Of a stretch of 64,000 bases of DNA, positions 10,901-18,992 are shown piece after piece. This stretch comes from Sphingomonas sp. JC676 (lineage in GTDB: Bacteria > Pseudomonadota > Alphaproteobacteria > Sphingomonadales > Sphingomonadaceae). Under the pieces are notes generated by a model. The model saw only the letters and a list, made by a program, of their open reading frames with translations. It was not told where the DNA came from and made no database searches. Position 1 is the stretch's first letter; the number at the start of each line of letters is the position of its first letter. The translations under genes and the position numbers were made by a program. The DNA lies in the NCBI RefSeq assembly GCF_014489075.1, contig NZ_JACTGR010000005.1, forward strand, positions 248,001 to 312,000, written 5' to 3'.

Positions 10901-12249
10901 CCGATATGAAGCCCAAGCTCCTGATCGTCGAGGACGATGCCGGGCTCCAGCGCCAGCTGCGCTGGGCCTATGACGGCTATGAGATCCTCACCGCCACCAA
11001 TCGCGAGGAAGCGATTGCCGCGATCCGCGCCGACGAGCCGCCGGTCGTCACGCTCGATCTCGGCCTGCCGCCCGATCCCGACGGCACCACCGAAGGCTTC
11101 GCCACGCTCCAGACCATCCTGAAGCTCGCGCCCGATACCAAGGTGATCGTCGCCTCGGGACATGGCGCGCGCGAATCGATGCGCGTGGCAATCGCCGGGG
11201 GCGCCTGGGATTTCTACCAGAAGCCGATCGACATCGACGCGCTCGGCCTGATCGTCGCCCGCGCCTTCCACGTCCATACGCTCGAGGCCGAGAATCGCCG
11301 CCTCGCCGAACGGACCGAGGCCGGCGCGGTGCTGGGCGGCATGATCACCGGCAGCCCGGAGATGCTCAAGGTCACCCGCACGATCGAGCGTGTCGCCGGC
11401 GCGGACGTCTCGGTGATGCTGCTCGGCGCCAGCGGCACCGGCAAGGAGCTGCTCGCCCGCGGCCTGCACGACGCCAGCCGCCGCAAGGGCAATTTCATCG
11501 CGATCAACTGCGCCGCGATCCCCGAGACCCTGCTCGAATCCGAGCTGTTCGGTCATGAAAAGGGTGCGTTCACCGGTGCGGTGAAGACTACCGAGGGCAA
11601 GATCGAGCTCGCCCACAAGGGCACGCTCTTCCTCGACGAGGTCGGCGACATCCCGCTGCCGCTCCAGGTCAAGCTGCTGCGCTTCCTCCAGGAGCGCGTG
11701 ATCGAGCGCGTCGGTGGCCGCCAGCCGATCCCGGTCGACACCCGCATCGTCTGTGCGACCCATCAGGATGTCGACACGATGGTCGCCGAACAGCGGTTCC
11801 GAGAGGATCTCTACTACCGCCTCGCCGAAATCGTGATCCGTATCCCTTCGCTCGCCGAGCGCCCCGGCGATGCCGGCCTGCTCGCGCGCCATTTCCTCAA
11901 GAAATATGCCGCCACGATGAACACCGGCGCGCGTAGCTTCGCGGCCGATGCGCTCGCCGCGATCGATGCCTGGGGCTGGCCCGGCAATGTCCGCGAGCTC
12001 GAGAATCGCGTGAAGCGCGCCGTCATCATGGCCGACGGCAAGGCCGTCACCGCCGCCGATCTCGATCTCGAATCGATCGCCGATCCCGTGCCGATCAACC
12101 TCAAGGCCGCGCGCGAGATCGCCGACCGCAAGGCGATCCGCCACGCGCTCGCCCGCGCCGAAGGCAATATTTCCGGTACCGCGCGGCTGCTCGGGATCAG
12201 CCGCCCAACTCTCTATGACCTGATGAAGAGCTATGACCTCCAGCCGTAA
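10897..12249 (+). CDS. prsR: Sigma-54-dependent response regulator PrsR
   Basis: 450-residue NtrC-type activator. The receiver domain has phospho-acceptor Asp54 (VTLDLGLP). The AAA+ domain carries Walker A GASGTGKE at 177-184 and the sigma-54 contact loop GAFTGA at 223-228. A Fis-type helix-turn-helix closes the protein (GTARLLGISRPTLYDLMK). The GAFTGA motif is intact, so true RpoN activation is expected. Overlap with prsK (ATGA) and with prsT (17 bp) indicates one transcript. In exosortase-bearing bacteria this regulator is predicted to activate PEP-CTERM protein genes; none are visible in this window, so its targets lie elsewhere. Confidence 0.93.
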   Translation: MTDMKPKLLIVEDDAGLQRQLRWAYDGYEILTATNREEAIAAIRADEPPVVTLDLGLPPDPDGTTEGFATLQTILKLAPDTKVIVASGHGARESMRVAIAGGAWDFYQKPIDIDALGLIVARAFHVHTLEAENRRLAERTEAGAVLGGMITGSPEMLKVTRTIERVAGADVSVMLLGASGTGKELLARGLHDASRRKGNFIAINCAAIPETLLESELFGHEKGAFTGAVKTTEGKIELAHKGTLFLDEVGDIPLPLQVKLLRFLQERVIERVGGRQPIPVDTRIVCATHQDVDTMVAEQRFREDLYYRLAEIVIRIPSLAERPGDAGLLARHFLKKYAATMNTGARSFAADALAAIDAWGWPGNVRELENRVKRAVIMADGKAVTAADLDLESIADPVPINLKAAREIADRKAIRHALARAEGNISGTARLLGISRPTLYDLMKSYDLQP

Positions 12250-14317
12250 GCGCAAGCGCAGTCACAAGGGCCTGCCGCCGATCGTCCGCCGCCTCCTGGT
12301 CGTGCTCGGCGGCCTGGGCGCGTTCGGAACCGCGATCGCGGCTTTCGTCATGCTCTCGCCCAACCAGGTCGACGCCGCCGGCGACGGCAATTCGGTCGAG
12401 CGCAGCGCGAGCCTGCTCAAGCAGAGCAACGCCACCGCCGCCAAGGCCGCCGCGCTCGACGCGGTCCGCGCCGATCCCAATAACGGCCAGGCCCATCTTG
12501 CGCTCGCCCAAGCGATGCTCGCGCTCGACGACGGCATCGGTGCCGAGGGTGAGATCCAGCGCGCGGTCGATACCGGCTTCGACGCCAAGCTCGTCCCGCA
12601 ATATCGCGCCCATGCGCTGCTGCTGCAGGGCGACCCCGACCGCGCGATCGCCGAGGCCGACAAGGCGATTCCGCTCTATCGCGCCTATGCGCTGCGCATC
12701 CGTGCCCGCGCGCTCACGCTCCAGGGCAAATATGCCGACGCCCAGGCCGCGCTCGACGAGGCGATGCGGATCACGCCCCGGGATGCGGCCTTGTGGACCG
12801 ATCTCGGCCGCTTCCGCTATTCGACCGGCGATCTGCGCGGCGCCGTCCAGGCCGTCGAGCAGGCGGTAAAGCTCGACACCGGCAATGCCCGCGCGCTGCT
12901 GCTGCGCGGCGAGCTGGTCCGCAGCCAATATGGCCTTGTCGCCGCGCTCCCCTGGTTCGAAGCCGCGCTCAAGCGCGATCCCTTCCTTCACGACGCGCTG
13001 ATCGAATATGCCGCGACATTAGGCGATTCCGGCCGCACCGAGGATTCGCTCGCCGCAACCCGCCGCGCGCTCGAAGCGCGTCCCGGCAGCCCCCAGGCCT
13101 TCTATCTCCAGGCGGTGATCGCCGCGCGCGCCGGCGACGACGATCTCGCCCGCAGTCTGATGGAAAAGACCGGCGGCGCGCTCGACGACGTGCCCGGCGT
13201 CCTGTTGCTCGGCGGCACGCTCGATATCGAACAGGGCGATTACGAGCAGGCGATCGGCAAATTGAGGGAGCTCGTCGCCGTCCAGCCGATGAACCTCACT
13301 GCCCGCAAATTGCTCGCCACCGCTTTGCTCCGCAGCGATTCGGCGCGCAACGCGATCGACATTCTCCGCCCGGTCGTCGCGCGCGGCGATGCCGACAGCT
13401 ACACACTTACGCTCGCCGCCCGCGGCTTCGAGCGGATCGGGGACCGCGTCAGTGCCGCGAAGCTGCTCGATCGCGCCGCCTATCCGGTGACGAGCGAAGC
13501 CGGCGCGTTCAGCGCCGATGACAGCGTCGCCGTGCTCGACGCGCCCGCCGCCGCAAATCCGGGTGACCCCGACGCCACCGTCCCGCTGATCCGCGCGATG
13601 ATCGCCCAGGGCAACCAGGCCGGCGCGCTCGCCAGGGCCCAGGCTCTGGTCCGCGACAATCCCGGCGTGCCTGGCGCGCAGCTCCTGCTCGGCGACATGC
13701 TGATGCTTGGGCATAGCTATGCCGATGCCGCCGCCGCCTATCGCCTCGCCGCAGACCTGCGCTTCGACGAGCCGACCATGCTCCGCCTGGTCGAGGCGCT
13801 CGATCGCGGCGGCCATCGCCAGGACGCCGCCAATGTCCTCGCGCTGTTCCTCTCACAGAACCCGGTCAGCGTCGCGGCGCTCCGCCTGTCTGGCAGCTGG
13901 CAGCTTGCCGCCGGTGATTACGACGCCGCGATCGACACGCTGGAGAATCTCCGCGCGCGCATCGGCGACGGCGACGCTGCGCTCAACGCCGATCTAGCAA
14001 TGGCCTATTCCGGCGCGGGCGAGGACAAGATCGCGCTCGATTTCGGTGAGGCCGCCTATGGCCTCGCCCCCGGCAACCCGGCAGTGGCCGATGCCTATGG
14101 CTGGGCGCTCTACCAGAGCGGCGATGCCGAGGGTGCGTTAGAGCTGCTGCAAAAGGCGGTGGCGCTGGCCCCGCGCCACGCCGGCCTGCGCTGGCACCTC
14201 GCCCAGATCTATGCCGATCTCGGCCGCAAGCCGGACGCCAAGGCGCAAGCCCAGGCGGCGCTCGCCGATCCACGCTTCAGCGATCGCGCCGCGGCGCAGG
14301 CGATGCTGGCGTCCTGA
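12233..14317 (+). CDS. prsT: TPR-repeat protein PrsT (XrtA/PEP-CTERM-associated)
   Basis: 694-residue protein with a basic N-terminus, one membrane anchor at about residues 20-42, and tandem tetratricopeptide repeats through the rest, predicted to face the periplasm as a scaffold for export or polymer assembly. Start ATG 12233 lies inside prsR and has GAAGAG just upstream. Unlike many described PEP-CTERM TPR proteins it has no lipobox Cys and appears anchored by a signal-anchor helix. The name rests on position in the epsB-prsK-prsR operon and on the TPR architecture. Confidence 0.82.
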   Translation: MTSSRKRKRSHKGLPPIVRRLLVVLGGLGAFGTAIAAFVMLSPNQVDAAGDGNSVERSASLLKQSNATAAKAAALDAVRADPNNGQAHLALAQAMLALDDGIGAEGEIQRAVDTGFDAKLVPQYRAHALLLQGDPDRAIAEADKAIPLYRAYALRIRARALTLQGKYADAQAALDEAMRITPRDAALWTDLGRFRYSTGDLRGAVQAVEQAVKLDTGNARALLLRGELVRSQYGLVAALPWFEAALKRDPFLHDALIEYAATLGDSGRTEDSLAATRRALEARPGSPQAFYLQAVIAARAGDDDLARSLMEKTGGALDDVPGVLLLGGTLDIEQGDYEQAIGKLRELVAVQPMNLTARKLLATALLRSDSARNAIDILRPVVARGDADSYTLTLAARGFERIGDRVSAAKLLDRAAYPVTSEAGAFSADDSVAVLDAPAAANPGDPDATVPLIRAMIAQGNQAGALARAQALVRDNPGVPGAQLLLGDMLMLGHSYADAAAAYRLAADLRFDEPTMLRLVEALDRGGHRQDAANVLALFLSQNPVSVAALRLSGSWQLAAGDYDAAIDTLENLRARIGDGDAALNADLAMAYSGAGEDKIALDFGEAAYGLAPGNPAVADAYGWALYQSGDAEGALELLQKAVALAPRHAGLRWHLAQIYADLGRKPDAKAQAQAALADPRFSDRAAAQAMLAS

Positions 14318-14332
14318 GGACGCCGGCTGAAC

Positions 14333-14458
14333 TCAGGCGGCCAGGGGAAGGACGGCGGGCGCAAGATCCTGCGCCGACGGCACGGGCTGCGGGCTGACTG
14401 CAGCTGCTTCGGCGGCCTGCTTGCGGTACGAGAGATACAGGGCAAGTAGCGAGAACAT
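14333..14458 (-). CDS. Putative 41-residue protein, unknown function
   Basis: Short ORF beginning MFSLLALYLSYRKQ, with a hydrophobic N-terminal segment and an Ala/Pro-rich tail. Support comes from a good ribosome site on the minus strand (GAAGAGG, six bases before the ATG at 14458) and from a TTGC dyad at 14475-14489 directly upstream, as expected of a regulated promoter. No family recognised. Too short to judge coding bias. Confidence 0.4.
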   Translation of the reverse strand: MFSLLALYLSYRKQAAEAAAVSPQPVPSAQDLAPAVLPLAA

Positions 14459-14474
14459 CGGAAACCTCTTCAAT

Positions 14475-14489
14475 TGTTGCGTTGCAACA
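14475..14489. promoter_or_regulatory. TGTTGC-GTT-GCAACA dyad, candidate operator
   Basis: Perfect 6-bp inverted repeat with a 3-bp spacer, 16 bp upstream of the ATG of the 41-residue ORF. Related 15-mers occur at 44652-44666 and 55317-55331, and a weaker one at 55855-55869, all in gene-start regions. Confidence 0.45.
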
Positions 14490-14618
14490 TGAAGAGGCAT
14501 CTGGCCGCCTGACACCGTTGTCGCAACTGCAAACTCGGGCAGCCATGGTTGCAGAATCCGACATGGGCTGAGCGTATTCCGCCACTGGGGGCCAGCCGCC
14601 GCGACGGGGAGCGCGCTG

Positions 14619-14734
14619 GCAATGTAGGATTCGGTGTGCAACCCTTGGCCGGCTCTTTCTCATCGCCGGCTCGTCAAAGACCTCCAAAATGGGGACCCAG
14701 GTTTTTCGACATAGCAGGTGTCAACCGTGTCAAC
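14619..14734 (+). repeat. Dispersed intergenic element, copy A
   Basis: Within the 345-bp non-coding stretch 14459-14803. Shares with copy B (62884-63002) the ordered boxes GCAATGTAGGATT (14619-14631), CTTTCTCAT (14655-14663, exactly 23 nt later in both copies), TTTCGACA (14704-14711) and AGGTGTCAACCGTGTCAAC (14716-14734). The intervening sequence is not conserved but can fold: here GCCGGC flanks the CTTTCTCAT box as a hairpin. May be a small RNA gene, a regulatory site cluster or a degenerate mobile repeat. Confidence 0.6.
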
Positions 14735-14803
14735 TTCGACCGGTCCATGACTGCCCGCACAGCCATCTGTGCGCACCCTCTGCAATCGTCTAACGGACGC
14801 CGC

Positions 14804-15616
14804 ATGACCGACGACGCCCTTTCCCGCATCGCCGATGCGCTCGATCGCCTCGCGCCGCCGCCTGCGCCGCCCGCCGATCTTCGCGCGCATCCCGCTTATG
14901 TCTGGCGTGGCCACAGCCTCGCCGCCGCGCGCGCCTTCGCACCGCTGCCGCTGGCGATGCTGCGCGGCGTCGACGCCCAGCGCGAGGCTTTGGTCGCCAA
15001 TCTCGATCGCCTCGCCGCCGGCCGTGCCGCGCAGGACGTATTGCTCTGGGGCGCGCGCGGCACCGGCAAGTCGGCTTTGGTCAAAAGCGCGGTCGCCGAC
15101 ATCCAGGCGCGCGGCGGCGATCTCGCATTGGTCGAAGCGGTGACGCTCCACCTCGAAACCCTGCCCGAATTGTTCGCCACGCTCGCCGCCGCCGATCGGC
15201 CCTTCGTGATTTTTCTCGACGATCTTGGCTTCGACGCCGCCGGCGATGCCCGGGCGCTGCGCTCACTGCTCGAAGGCGGTGCCGAGGCGCGCCCGGCGAA
15301 CACGCGGCTGATCGTCACCTCGAACCGCCGCCATCTCGTCCCGCGCGACATTGCCGAGCAGGCCAGCGCGATCAATCCGCGCGACGCGGTCGACGACAGC
15401 CTGGCGCTCGCTGACCGCTTCGGGCTCAGCCTGGGCTTCCATGTCGTCGATCAGGACACTTATCTCGACATCGTCCGCGGCTATGCCGAAGCGCACGGCC
15501 TCGCCTTCGATCCCGCCGAAGCGGTGGGCTGGGCGACGCGGCGCGGCAGTCGTTCGGGGCGGGTCGCCTGGCAATATGTCGTCGATCTCGCGGGGCGCTC
15601 GGGCAAGTCGCTGTAA
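14804..15616 (+). CDS. DUF815-family AAA+ ATPase
   Basis: 270-residue cytoplasmic ATPase. Walker A GARGTGKS lies at about residues 84-91 and Walker B VIFLDDLGF at about 132-140; RLIVTSNRRHLVPRDI includes the sensor-1 Asn and a conserved Arg. Length and motif spacing match the DUF815 family, which has no firmly established role. Start ATG 14804 was preferred over an in-frame ORF extension to 14549, because the extension runs through the repeat element and lacks a plausible protein. Stands alone, 73 bp before a histidine kinase gene. Confidence 0.85.
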   Translation: MTDDALSRIADALDRLAPPPAPPADLRAHPAYVWRGHSLAAARAFAPLPLAMLRGVDAQREALVANLDRLAAGRAAQDVLLWGARGTGKSALVKSAVADIQARGGDLALVEAVTLHLETLPELFATLAAADRPFVIFLDDLGFDAAGDARALRSLLEGGAEARPANTRLIVTSNRRHLVPRDIAEQASAINPRDAVDDSLALADRFGLSLGFHVVDQDTYLDIVRGYAEAHGLAFDPAEAVGWATRRGSRSGRVAWQYVVDLAGRSGKSL

Positions 15617-15689
15617 ATGTACTGATCGAGATCAAGCGACGGATTGGAGCGCTTGACTCCTTTGCGCGGGTAGAGCCCAGTTACCGCAG

Positions 15690-16703
15690 ATGCGGCGAAT
15701 AGGGGAACTCGATCTGCCCGAACGACTGGCCCCCACCGTACCGCGGTGGGTGACGTCGATCGGCGTCGGATTGCTCGCGACTGCTTGCGCAGGACTTGCC
15801 CGTTTCCTGCTCGATACGCTGGTGCCTGGCGTCGCGGTCTTTCCGCTGCTTTTTCCCGCCGCGATGGTGGCCACCTTGTTCGCGGGGTGGATCGCCGGCG
15901 CGACGGCGGGCGGCGTCTCGATCACCTTCGCCTGGTACTATCTCTATCCAATCAAGAACTCGTTCCGCTTCGAAACCCCGGCGGCGGCGATCACGCTCGC
16001 CACGGTCGTCATCGCCTGCATCGTCACGATCGCGCTCGCCGAGTTCTTCCGCCGCTCGGTGCAGCGGGTGACGCGCGAGCGTGACCGCGAGATCGCCGAG
16101 CGCGACCTGTTCCTCGAAGAGTTCGAGCATCGGGTGAAGAATAATTTCACTTTGGTCGCCTCGCTGCTCGACATGCAGCGGCGACGCGCCGGCCAGGGTG
16201 AGACCGCCGAGGCGCTCGCCGCCGCCCTCTCCCGCATCGAGAGCATCGCCCGCGCGCACCGCCACCTCTATCGCGGTGCCAGCGCCCCCGGAACGGTAGA
16301 CATGGCCGGCTATCTCCAGGAACTCTGCACGGCGCTGGAGGAGGCGCTGTTCCTGCGCGGCGCGATCACGCTCGATTGCGAGGCCGATCCTGCCGCGCTG
16401 CCGCGCGACCGCGCCGTCTCGATCGGGCTGGTCGTCAACGAACTCGTCACCAATGCCGCCAAGCACGCCTTTGCCGGGCGCGACACCGGCGCGATTCAGG
16501 TCCATTTCCGCGCGGGCGATACCGGCTGGCTGCTCACCGTCGCCGATAATGGCATCGGCCTGCCGTCCAAGCCCCGCGCCCGAAACGGCGATGGCGGTCT
16601 GGGCCAGCGCCTGATTGACGGCTTCGCCCGCCAGGCGCACGGTACGGTGAAGACCGACAGCGGGCCTGAGGGAACCAAGGTGACGGTCGAGCTGGAAGCC
16701 TAG
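15690..16703 (+). CDS. HisKA_2/HWE-type sensor histidine kinase with DUF4118-like membrane domain
   Basis: 337-residue inner-membrane kinase. Residues 20-125 contain about four hydrophobic spans of the KdpD-like (DUF4118) kind with little periplasmic exposure. A short coiled segment leads to the phospho-acceptor His147 in FEHRVKNNF, the HisKA_2 signature. The ATPase domain shows VVNELVTNAAKHAF (N box) and DNGIGLP (G1). Such kinases are common in alphaproteobacteria and often feed the general stress response (PhyR/NepR) or other single-domain regulators; no partner regulator lies adjacent, so it is an orphan here. Its stop codon overlaps the stop of the convergent ABC-F gene at a CCTAGG palindrome. 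Confidence 0.88.
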   Translation: MRRIGELDLPERLAPTVPRWVTSIGVGLLATACAGLARFLLDTLVPGVAVFPLLFPAAMVATLFAGWIAGATAGGVSITFAWYYLYPIKNSFRFETPAAAITLATVVIACIVTIALAEFFRRSVQRVTRERDREIAERDLFLEEFEHRVKNNFTLVASLLDMQRRRAGQGETAEALAAALSRIESIARAHRHLYRGASAPGTVDMAGYLQELCTALEEALFLRGAITLDCEADPAALPRDRAVSIGLVVNELVTNAAKHAFAGRDTGAIQVHFRAGDTGWLLTVADNGIGLPSKPRARNGDGGLGQRLIDGFARQAHGTVKTDSGPEGTKVTVELEA

Positions 16704-18484
16704 GCGCTCAGCCCCTCGACCATCTCCGCCAGCTCGAGCCAGCGCAGCTCGGCCGCGTCCTTCTCGTCACGCAGCTTGGCGATGCCGTCGTTCAGCCTAG
16801 CGAACTTCGCGGGATCGCGCGTGTAGAGCGACGGATCGGCCATCGCCTCTTCGTCGCGCGCGATCTGCTGGTCGATTTCCTCGATCCGCTTGGGAAGCAG
16901 ATCATAGTCGCGCTGGTCCTTGTAGCTGAGCTTGGTCGCCTTGGGCTTGGGCGCTTCGGCCACCGGGATAACCGGCTTGGCGACCTTGCGCCCGACGGTG
17001 CGCTGGGTCCGCTGCGCCACCCAATCGGCATAGCCGCCCACGACGACATCAACCATTCCCGATCCGTCGAGTCCCAAGGTCACCGTCACCGTGCGATCGA
17101 GAAAGTCGCGGTCGTGGCTGACGATCAGCACCGTGCCGTCATAGTCCGAGATCACTTCCTGGAGCAGGTCCAGCGTTTCGAGGTCGAGATCGTTGGTCGG
17201 CTCGTCGAGCACGAGCAGGTTCGAAGGCCGGGCGAATTCACGCGCCAGCAGCAGCCGCGAGCGCTCGCCGCCCGAAAGCGTGCCGATCTTGGCGTCGGCC
17301 AGCGAGGGCTCGAACAGGAACTCCTTGAGATAGCCGTGGATGTGCTTGCGGACGCCCAGCACTTCGATCCATTCGCCGCCCTGGGTGAGTACGTCGCGCA
17401 CCGTCTTGGCGGGATCCATCAGGCTGCGCTGCTGGTCGATGAATACCATGTCGAGCGTCTTGGCGAGGCGCACGCTGCCTTCGTCCGGCGCCAGCTCGCC
17501 GGTCAGCAGCTTGAGCAACGTGGTCTTGCCTGCGCCGTTCGCGCCGACGATGCCGATGCGGTCGCCTTTGGTGACGCGCAAGGTCAGGTCCTTGATGATC
17601 GTGCGGTCGCCGAAGCGTTTGGTGACATGCTTCATGTCGATGACGACCTTGGTCTGCGCGCCATCCGATCCGATCGCGAGCTTCGCGGCGCCCGCGGGAC
17701 CGATCATCGCCGCGCGTTCGGCGCGCATTTCCTTGAGCTTGGTCAGCCGGCCCTGGTTGCGCCGCCGCCGCCCAGTCACGCCGCGCAGCAGCCAATGCTC
17801 CTCGATCTTGAGCCTGGCATCGAGCTTCTGGGCGTTGCGCTCCTCCTCGGCATAGACCTGCTCGGTCCAGGCCTCGAAGCCGCCGAACCCGATCTCGGCG
17901 CGCCGGATCATGCCGCGATCGAGCCACAAGGTCTGCTTGGTCAGCCGCGTAAGGAAGGTGCGGTCATGGCTGATCGCAACGAACGCACCATTGTAGCGGC
18001 TCAGCCATTTCTCGAGCCAGTCGATCGCGGCGATGTCGAGATGGTTGGTCGGCTCGTCCATCAGCAGCACATCGGGATTCTGCGCCAGCGCCCTGGCGAT
18101 CGCGGCGCGGCGGCGCTCGCCGCCCGAGGCCGTCGCCGCCTCGCGGCCGAGATCGACGCCGAGCTGGTCGGCGATTGCCTCGACTTCGTACACCTCCGGC
18201 GCATCGTCGCCGGAGAGCGCGAAATCGCGCAGCGTGGCGAAGCCTTCGACCTGCGGGTCCTGTTCGAGGATCACGACATGCGTGCCCGGCTGGATCACGC
18301 GGCGCCCTTCGTCCGCCTCGATCCGGCCCGCGATCAGCCGCAACAGGGTCGACTTGCCCGCGCCGTTGCGCCCGATCAGCGCCAGCCGGTCGCGCTCGCC
18401 GATATAGAGGTCGAGCCCCCGGAACAACCAACCCGAACCCTGGACCAAGCCAAGGCCTTCGAACGCAAGAACAGGAGCAGCCAT
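16700..18484 (-). CDS. uup: ABC-F family ATPase, Uup-like
   Basis: 594-residue soluble protein with two ATP-binding cassettes and no membrane segments. Walker A motifs are GRNGAGKST and GANGAGKTT; signature motifs are SGGERRRAAIARA and LSGGERSRLLLA. A Lys/Pro-rich linker and a C-terminal coiled coil of about 80 residues (KDQRDYDLLPKRIEEIDQQ region) match Uup, which acts on ribosomes or branched DNA intermediates. Start ATG 18484 was chosen because the preceding 33 in-frame codons to 18583 lack family character. Antisense ORFs of up to 471 codons across this gene are shadows. Confidence 0.9.
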   Translation of the reverse strand: MAAPVLAFEGLGLVQGSGWLFRGLDLYIGERDRLALIGRNGAGKSTLLRLIAGRIEADEGRRVIQPGTHVVILEQDPQVEGFATLRDFALSGDDAPEVYEVEAIADQLGVDLGREAATASGGERRRAAIARALAQNPDVLLMDEPTNHLDIAAIDWLEKWLSRYNGAFVAISHDRTFLTRLTKQTLWLDRGMIRRAEIGFGGFEAWTEQVYAEEERNAQKLDARLKIEEHWLLRGVTGRRRRNQGRLTKLKEMRAERAAMIGPAGAAKLAIGSDGAQTKVVIDMKHVTKRFGDRTIIKDLTLRVTKGDRIGIVGANGAGKTTLLKLLTGELAPDEGSVRLAKTLDMVFIDQQRSLMDPAKTVRDVLTQGGEWIEVLGVRKHIHGYLKEFLFEPSLADAKIGTLSGGERSRLLLAREFARPSNLLVLDEPTNDLDLETLDLLQEVISDYDGTVLIVSHDRDFLDRTVTVTLGLDGSGMVDVVVGGYADWVAQRTQRTVGRKVAKPVIPVAEAPKPKATKLSYKDQRDYDLLPKRIEEIDQQIARDEEAMADPSLYTRDPAKFARLNDGIAKLRDEKDAAELRWLELAEMVEGLSA

Positions 18485-18603
18485 GCGCGCCCCGTTAAGG
18501 GCCGCGCTCGATACCCGCAATGGTTGTGACGGCGTTGGGGCCGGGATCTCTCGGGTGCCCCGCAAGTTACGCGCTGCTGACAACGGTGTTCAGGGGCTAT
18601 TCA

Positions 18604-18960
18604 ATGCCCGGACCCTATGCCATGCGGATGCCAATGCTGGTGAAACCCGTTCTGTACGCGTGTCTGGCAGCGATGTCGCTTGTCGGCGTCGCGTCCGCGC
18701 ATCCGTTGCGCGACGACGTGTATAGGAGCCAGGATCGCGGCCAGGGCGCCGCCAGCCAGCGCCGGCAGCTCGGCCAGAACCTGCCCGTGCGCGAGATCGA
18801 GCGTCGCGTAATCCCCCGCATGCCCGGGGCGCAATATCTCGGTTTCGACTATGATCCGTCCTCGGACATTTACACGCTCAAGTTCCTGCGCGATGGATCG
18901 GTGATCTGGGTGGACGTCGATGGCCGCAGCGGACGGATCGTCCGCCGGTCTGGAAATTGA
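18604..18960 (+). CDS. Secreted PepSY-like small protein
   Basis: 118-residue protein with a signal peptide (hydrophobic LVKPVLYACLAAMSLVGVA, cleavage near ASAHP) and a C-terminal PepSY-like module (IYTLKFLRDGSVIWVDVDG, RSGRIV). It lies 32 bp upstream of the response regulator and probably heads the same transcript. PepSY proteins often modulate protease or sensor activity in the periplasm, so it may tune the sensor kinase two genes downstream. ATG 18604 has AGGGG eight bases upstream; ATGs at 18622 and 18628 would give a tighter signal peptide. Confidence 0.75.
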   Translation: MPGPYAMRMPMLVKPVLYACLAAMSLVGVASAHPLRDDVYRSQDRGQGAASQRRQLGQNLPVREIERRVIPRMPGAQYLGFDYDPSSDIYTLKFLRDGSVIWVDVDGRSGRIVRRSGN

Positions 18961-18992
18961 GCGTAACTAAGCGCGGACGAGGATAGACAAGC

